9,034 bases of DNA from Acidobacteriota bacterium (GTDB taxonomy: Bacteria > Acidobacteriota > Vicinamibacteria > Vicinamibacterales > UBA8438), in contig WTGR01000597.1 of assembly GCA_011523485.1 (NCBI GenBank), forward strand, positions 1 to 9,034, given 5' to 3'. Made by a program: the position numbers and the translations under genes. The notes below the pieces were generated by a model. That model had not been told where the DNA came from and did no database searches. It worked only from the letters and a program-made list of their open reading frames with translations. Position 1 is the first letter of the stretch. Each line of letters opens with the position of its first letter. Positions 6,373 through 9,034 of this stretch are shown piece by piece.

Positions 6373-7309
6373 CACCGTCCCCGCCGGGCGGCGGCGTGAC
6401 GCGGTTCAGTCGTGGATCGACGGGCACGGAGATGTCGCCGTCGAGGTGCTCCAGAGCCGCCATGACGCGGCCGAGGACATAGGCCGCCGCCGCGGTGAGC
6501 ACGAACAGCAGGGAGACCGCGACCTCGTCGGCCGGACGAAGCTCGACGTAACGGTGCACGAGGAGCGCGGGCGCCACCATGACGGTCCAGGTGAGGCCCC
6601 GGACGCCGGACCGGCTTCGGTTGTCCGCGGCGTCGAACCAGCCGCCGACCAGGTCACGGCCGATGGAGAGCGCCAGGGCCAGCCCGCCGGCGGCCAGCCC
6701 GTTCAGAGTGGCCAGGCCCCAGCCCAGGTCGAGGAACTGCCGGAGCACGATGGCGACGAGCACGCCGGTTGCCATCGCAATTGCGTATGGCTGCGCCCTG
6801 AACGCCCGCCGGGGCGTCATCGGTCCATGGCCACCGTAGGGCGGGACCGGGCGACGCAGGCGGGGATCGGCCGCGCCGCCGCTTCCATCGGGAGGTGCCC
6901 AGGTCGCCATGATGCCGCTCAAAGCCCAGGCAGCGGACCCGGTGCACGCGAACAGCAGGCTGAGCGCGGACCCGGCCCCCCGGTCGAGCAGCTCGATTCC
7001 AAGGGCGTCCTCGACGAAGATTGCGGGCGCCGCGATAGCGCAGGCGAGAACGATGCCGGCGTCGCGCCGGCCGGGGCGCCCTGTCTCCATCAAGCTGCCG
7101 AACCTGCCGTCGCGCAGGCAGATGGATGTCGCCAGCGCAAGCGCGCCCGCGGCGAGGCCGTCCAGGACCGCCAGTCCCCAGGCGACGCCGTAGATCTGTC
7201 CGAACGCCACGGCGACGAGAACACCGCTGCCGACGCCGACGCCGATCGAACGCGGCGTCAACAACCGCACCGCGGGCACGAGGCCGCCCTGGTGATCGAG
7301 AAGGCTCAT
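6350..7309 (-). CDS. Internally duplicated multi-pass membrane protein, partner of OLD-like ATPase
   Basis: This 319-residue protein is two diverged copies of one ~150-residue unit (about 17-163 and 164-312). Aligned pairs are LTPR/MTPR; GVLVAVAFGQIYGVAWGLAVLDGL (29-52) with GVLVAIVLRQFLDLGWGLATLNGL (182-205); SLLFACTGSAAWALSGIMA with SLLFVLTAAAAYVLGRVMA; and closing tails DPRLRRPVPPYGG (148-160) with DPRLNRVTPPPGG (298-310). Each unit has about four hydrophobic segments, in the first at roughly 22-40, 43-63, 85-102 and 113-135, giving about eight in all. Each ends in a Pro/Gly-rich polar tail. I see no enzymatic motif and do not recognise the family. The start at 7309 rests on a GGAGGAGGAG ribosome binding site and a 4-bp ATGA overlap with the ATPase stop, implying translational coupling. 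An upstream in-frame extension to 7561 lies wholly inside the ATPase gene and is rejected. The last residues (GGDGGRREQGR) partly come from the 36-bp repeat. A membrane effector or anchor for the ATPase is my inference. Confidence 0.82.
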   Translation of the reverse strand: MSLLDHQGGLVPAVRLLTPRSIGVGVGSGVLVAVAFGQIYGVAWGLAVLDGLAAGALALATSICLRDGRFGSLMETGRPGRRDAGIVLACAIAAPAIFVEDALGIELLDRGAGSALSLLFACTGSAAWALSGIMATWAPPDGSGGAADPRLRRPVPPYGGHGPMTPRRAFRAQPYAIAMATGVLVAIVLRQFLDLGWGLATLNGLAAGGLALALSIGRDLVGGWFDAADNRSRSGVRGLTWTVMVAPALLVHRYVELRPADEVAVSLLFVLTAAAAYVLGRVMAALEHLDGDISVPVDPRLNRVTPPPGGDGGRREQGR

Positions 7310-9034
7310 GTCTCCTCCTCCGGGCGCGCAGCGGCGAAGAGGTCTCTCAGCAGGTCCAGCTTGACGCTGACTTCGTCGGCTATCTCGTCCGCCGCCAGAA
7401 AGTCCACGAGTCGATACAGCTCTCCCTTGCGTAGCAGCATCGCGTGCCCGAGCCGCTCGGCCAGCCGGCGGAAGTACTCCTCCGCAAAGGCGCTGAGCTT
7501 CAGTCTCTCCGTCCGCGCCAGCCACAAGAGCCGACGGGCAGCCGGCTCCGCTGCCTTCCACACGGCGAAATCGTCTTCGCGTCCTTCGAAGACGCGTTCC
7601 AGGATCAAGGCGTCCAGGACTCGGTCTATGTCCTCTCCAAGCCCCCCGAACAGAGGCAGCGCATCTCTGTACCGATCACGTGCGAAACTCCCCAACGTTT
7701 CCGGAGTCACGATGTAGTTCTCGCACTCGTAGCGCCGCCAGTACGAGATCCTGAGGCCCCCGTCATCGGAATCCTTGCGCTCGCCGGCGTCACTGTCCAG
7801 CAGGGCGAGCCCGCGGAGCTCCGGGACCATGCTCCGCAGGGCGAAGAAATGCGGCCGGGGCGTCACGCCGAAACCTCCTTCGACCCGCGCCAGCTCGGCG
7901 TCGAGTCCGCCATCGGGAGAGTTGTCTTGGACGTGGAACGAATTGATCCGCTCGTCCCACACCTGCTCTGCGGCATGCCCGGTCTTCCTCGCCAGGGCCC
8001 TCAGTATCTCTACGTCCGTGCTGCCTTCCACATACAGCACGTAGCCTCGTTGACGTGCGCGGATGTAGTGCTCCGCGCCGTAGTGCCTTAGCGTGTTCCT
8101 GATGTCCGTCTTCGCCGCCAGATCGTCAGCGCGGCCGGCGAGCAACAGCGTGAGGTTGTGATCGAGGGCCTCGTTGAGAATCACTTCCGAGTGCGTGGCG
8201 AGAATCACCTGCGATGCGTTCTCGGCCGCGAGCTCACGCAGCAGCACGTAGACTTGCTTCTGACGCAGTATCTCCAGGTGCGCATCCGGTTCGTCGATCA
8301 GCAACACACTGCCGCGATGCGAGTAGAGGTACGCGAAGACCAGCAACATCTGCTGCAGCCCGCGTCCGGCCAGCGCGATGTCCAGCGGTTCCTTCACCGA
8401 TTGCTGCCTGTAGAGCAACTCGATGCCGCCCCGCGCGGTCTCGACGGGTTCCTGCAGATCAATGAAGAACAGGCGCCGCATCCACTCGGTGATGCGCACC
8501 CAGTGCTGCCGATCTTCCCGCCACACCAACAAGCAGAGGTTGCGCAACACCTGCGCCGTCTGTCCCTGTCCGAGGAGCACGTCGATCCGCCCCCGCTGCA
8601 GCACCGGTTCTTCGGTTTCCAGCCCCGACATCGGGTAGAGCAGCTCGACCTTCAACTCTGCCGCGGTCTTGATCAACTCGCGGCGCTCCAACGTCTCGGG
8701 ATCGGGAGTGCAGTACACCAGATCCTCGCCCTGGTTTCGGAAGCTCATCGTGACCGGCTCGACACGGCGGTCGTGCAGCACGCCGACCTTGATCTGCAGG
8801 TGTATGTCCCGGTTGCCCGTCCGCACCGCGGCGTTGTGCCAGAAGTAACGGGTGCGCTGCACCGGTACGGAGACGATGCCGAGACGGTTGAGCGACGTCG
8901 AGGTGCGCTCCCTGGGTGGCGCCTGCCCTTTCTTCTCCTGCCAGGCCCGCACGGCCTGAGACCAGAGGGCCAGCGCCTGAATGGCGGTCGTCTTTCCGCA
9001 GTTGTTGGGCCCGATGAGCACGGCCGGGTGATCG
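7306..9034 (-). CDS. OLD-family-like ATPase with C-terminal TOPRIM-like nuclease domain (5' end missing)
   Basis: The frame is open to the window edge (D-H-P-A precedes the GTG at 9021), so this is a partial gene of 575 visible codons, probably lacking only a short N-terminal strand. Counting from 9021, it has Walker A GPNNCGKT (4-11), an ABC-signature-like LAGRGLQQML (217-226), Walker B VLLIDEPDAHLE (239-250, D243/E244) and an H-loop ATHSE (275-279, H277). A TOPRIM-like domain follows: YVEGSTDVEIL (330-340, E332 and D336) and LLDSDAG (407-413, D409 and D411), then WRRYECENYIVTPE (428-441), typical of OLD-like proteins. A helical C-terminus ends in an acidic tail. The family uses ATP-driven dimerisation to control DNA cleavage, and both site sets look intact. 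It differs from RecF and SMC proteins in having TOPRIM and no long coiled coil. It overlaps the following membrane-protein gene by 4 bp. Anti-phage function is likely by analogy (P2 OLD, Gabija GajA, PARIS) but is not shown here. Confidence 0.92.
   Translation of the reverse strand, partial: DHPAVLIGPNNCGKTTAIQALALWSQAVRAWQEKKGQAPPRERTSTSLNRLGIVSVPVQRTRYFWHNAAVRTGNRDIHLQIKVGVLHDRRVEPVTMSFRNQGEDLVYCTPDPETLERRELIKTAAELKVELLYPMSGLETEEPVLQRGRIDVLLGQGQTAQVLRNLCLLVWREDRQHWVRITEWMRRLFFIDLQEPVETARGGIELLYRQQSVKEPLDIALAGRGLQQMLLVFAYLYSHRGSVLLIDEPDAHLEILRQKQVYVLLRELAAENASQVILATHSEVILNEALDHNLTLLLAGRADDLAAKTDIRNTLRHYGAEHYIRARQRGYVLYVEGSTDVEILRALARKTGHAAEQVWDERINSFHVQDNSPDGGLDAELARVEGGFGVTPRPHFFALRSMVPELRGLALLDSDAGERKDSDDGGLRISYWRRYECENYIVTPETLGSFARDRYRDALPLFGGLGEDIDRVLDALILERVFEGREDDFAVWKAAEPAARRLLWLARTERLKLSAFAEEYFRRLAERLGHAMLLRKGELYRLVDFLAADEIADEVSVKLDLLRDLFAAARPEEET
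7312..7321 (-). promoter_or_regulatory. Strong ribosome binding site within the ATPase 3' end
   Basis: GGAGGAGGAG on the minus strand ends two bases before the ATG at 7309, with GGAGG cores at spacings of four and seven. It also encodes part of the EEE tail of the upstream ATPase. It decides the start of the membrane protein and supports coupled translation of the pair. Confidence 0.8.

Noticed and set aside
6133..6375. An 81-residue N-terminal extension of the secreted protein containing GVGSKAGEAEVA repeats
   Set aside because: It would put the signal peptide in the middle of the protein, ignores the strong ribosome binding site at 6140-6145, and overlaps the end of the upstream gene.
5161..6399. 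A 412-codon plus-strand frame covering the repeat
   Set aside because: It is antisense to the secreted protein, whose signal peptide and family motifs are clear. The GLAPDA repeats arise only because the 36-bp unit keeps all frames open.
7310..7561. An 84-residue N-terminal extension of the duplicated membrane protein
   Set aside because: It lies entirely inside the ATPase coding region in another frame and reads as Arg/Gly/Ala-rich shadow. The ATG at 7309 has the ribosome binding site and the ATGA overlap.

Overview
The window is a dense, GC-rich stretch of bacterial chromosome with seven protein-coding genes, all on the minus strand. I found no tRNA, rRNA, CRISPR array or insertion sequence. 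The likely source is an Acidobacteriota bacterium, probably of the Vicinamibacteria type. This rests on the GC richness, on an ECF sigma factor coupled to a multi-pass membrane GAF protein, and on a secreted protein of the 'RTPDGQPDLQGVW' kind, a family I associate with many paralogues in that group. It is an inference from gene style, not from a marker gene.

Read in the direction of transcription (from high to low coordinates), four blocks appear. (1) At 9034-6350, a 5'-truncated ABC-type ATPase with a C-terminal TOPRIM-like nuclease domain (OLD-family architecture) overlaps by 4 bp a membrane protein made of two diverged copies of one ~150-residue unit. (2) At 6372-5122, a three-copy 36-bp tandem repeat begins inside the end of the membrane gene. 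A candidate promoter follows, then a signal-peptide-bearing secreted protein of unknown function. (3) At 4946-2619, a ketopantoate-reductase-family gene is followed by a formyl-CoA:oxalate CoA-transferase (frc) with conserved catalytic residues. In Methylobacterium extorquens the PanE2 member of the reductase family reduces oxalyl-CoA to glyoxylate, so this pair may assimilate oxalate. No oxalyl-CoA decarboxylase gene lies in the window. (4) At 2431-21, an ECF-type sigma factor overlaps by 4 bp a ~10-TM protein with a cytoplasmic GAF-like domain, probably the sensor or regulator of the sigma factor.

The most interesting candidate for an undescribed system is block 1. A TOPRIM-bearing OLD-like ATPase, of the kind used in several anti-phage systems, is translationally coupled to an internally duplicated membrane protein that I cannot place in any family. 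The ATPase lacks its N-terminus because the window ends there, so the full operon cannot be judged.
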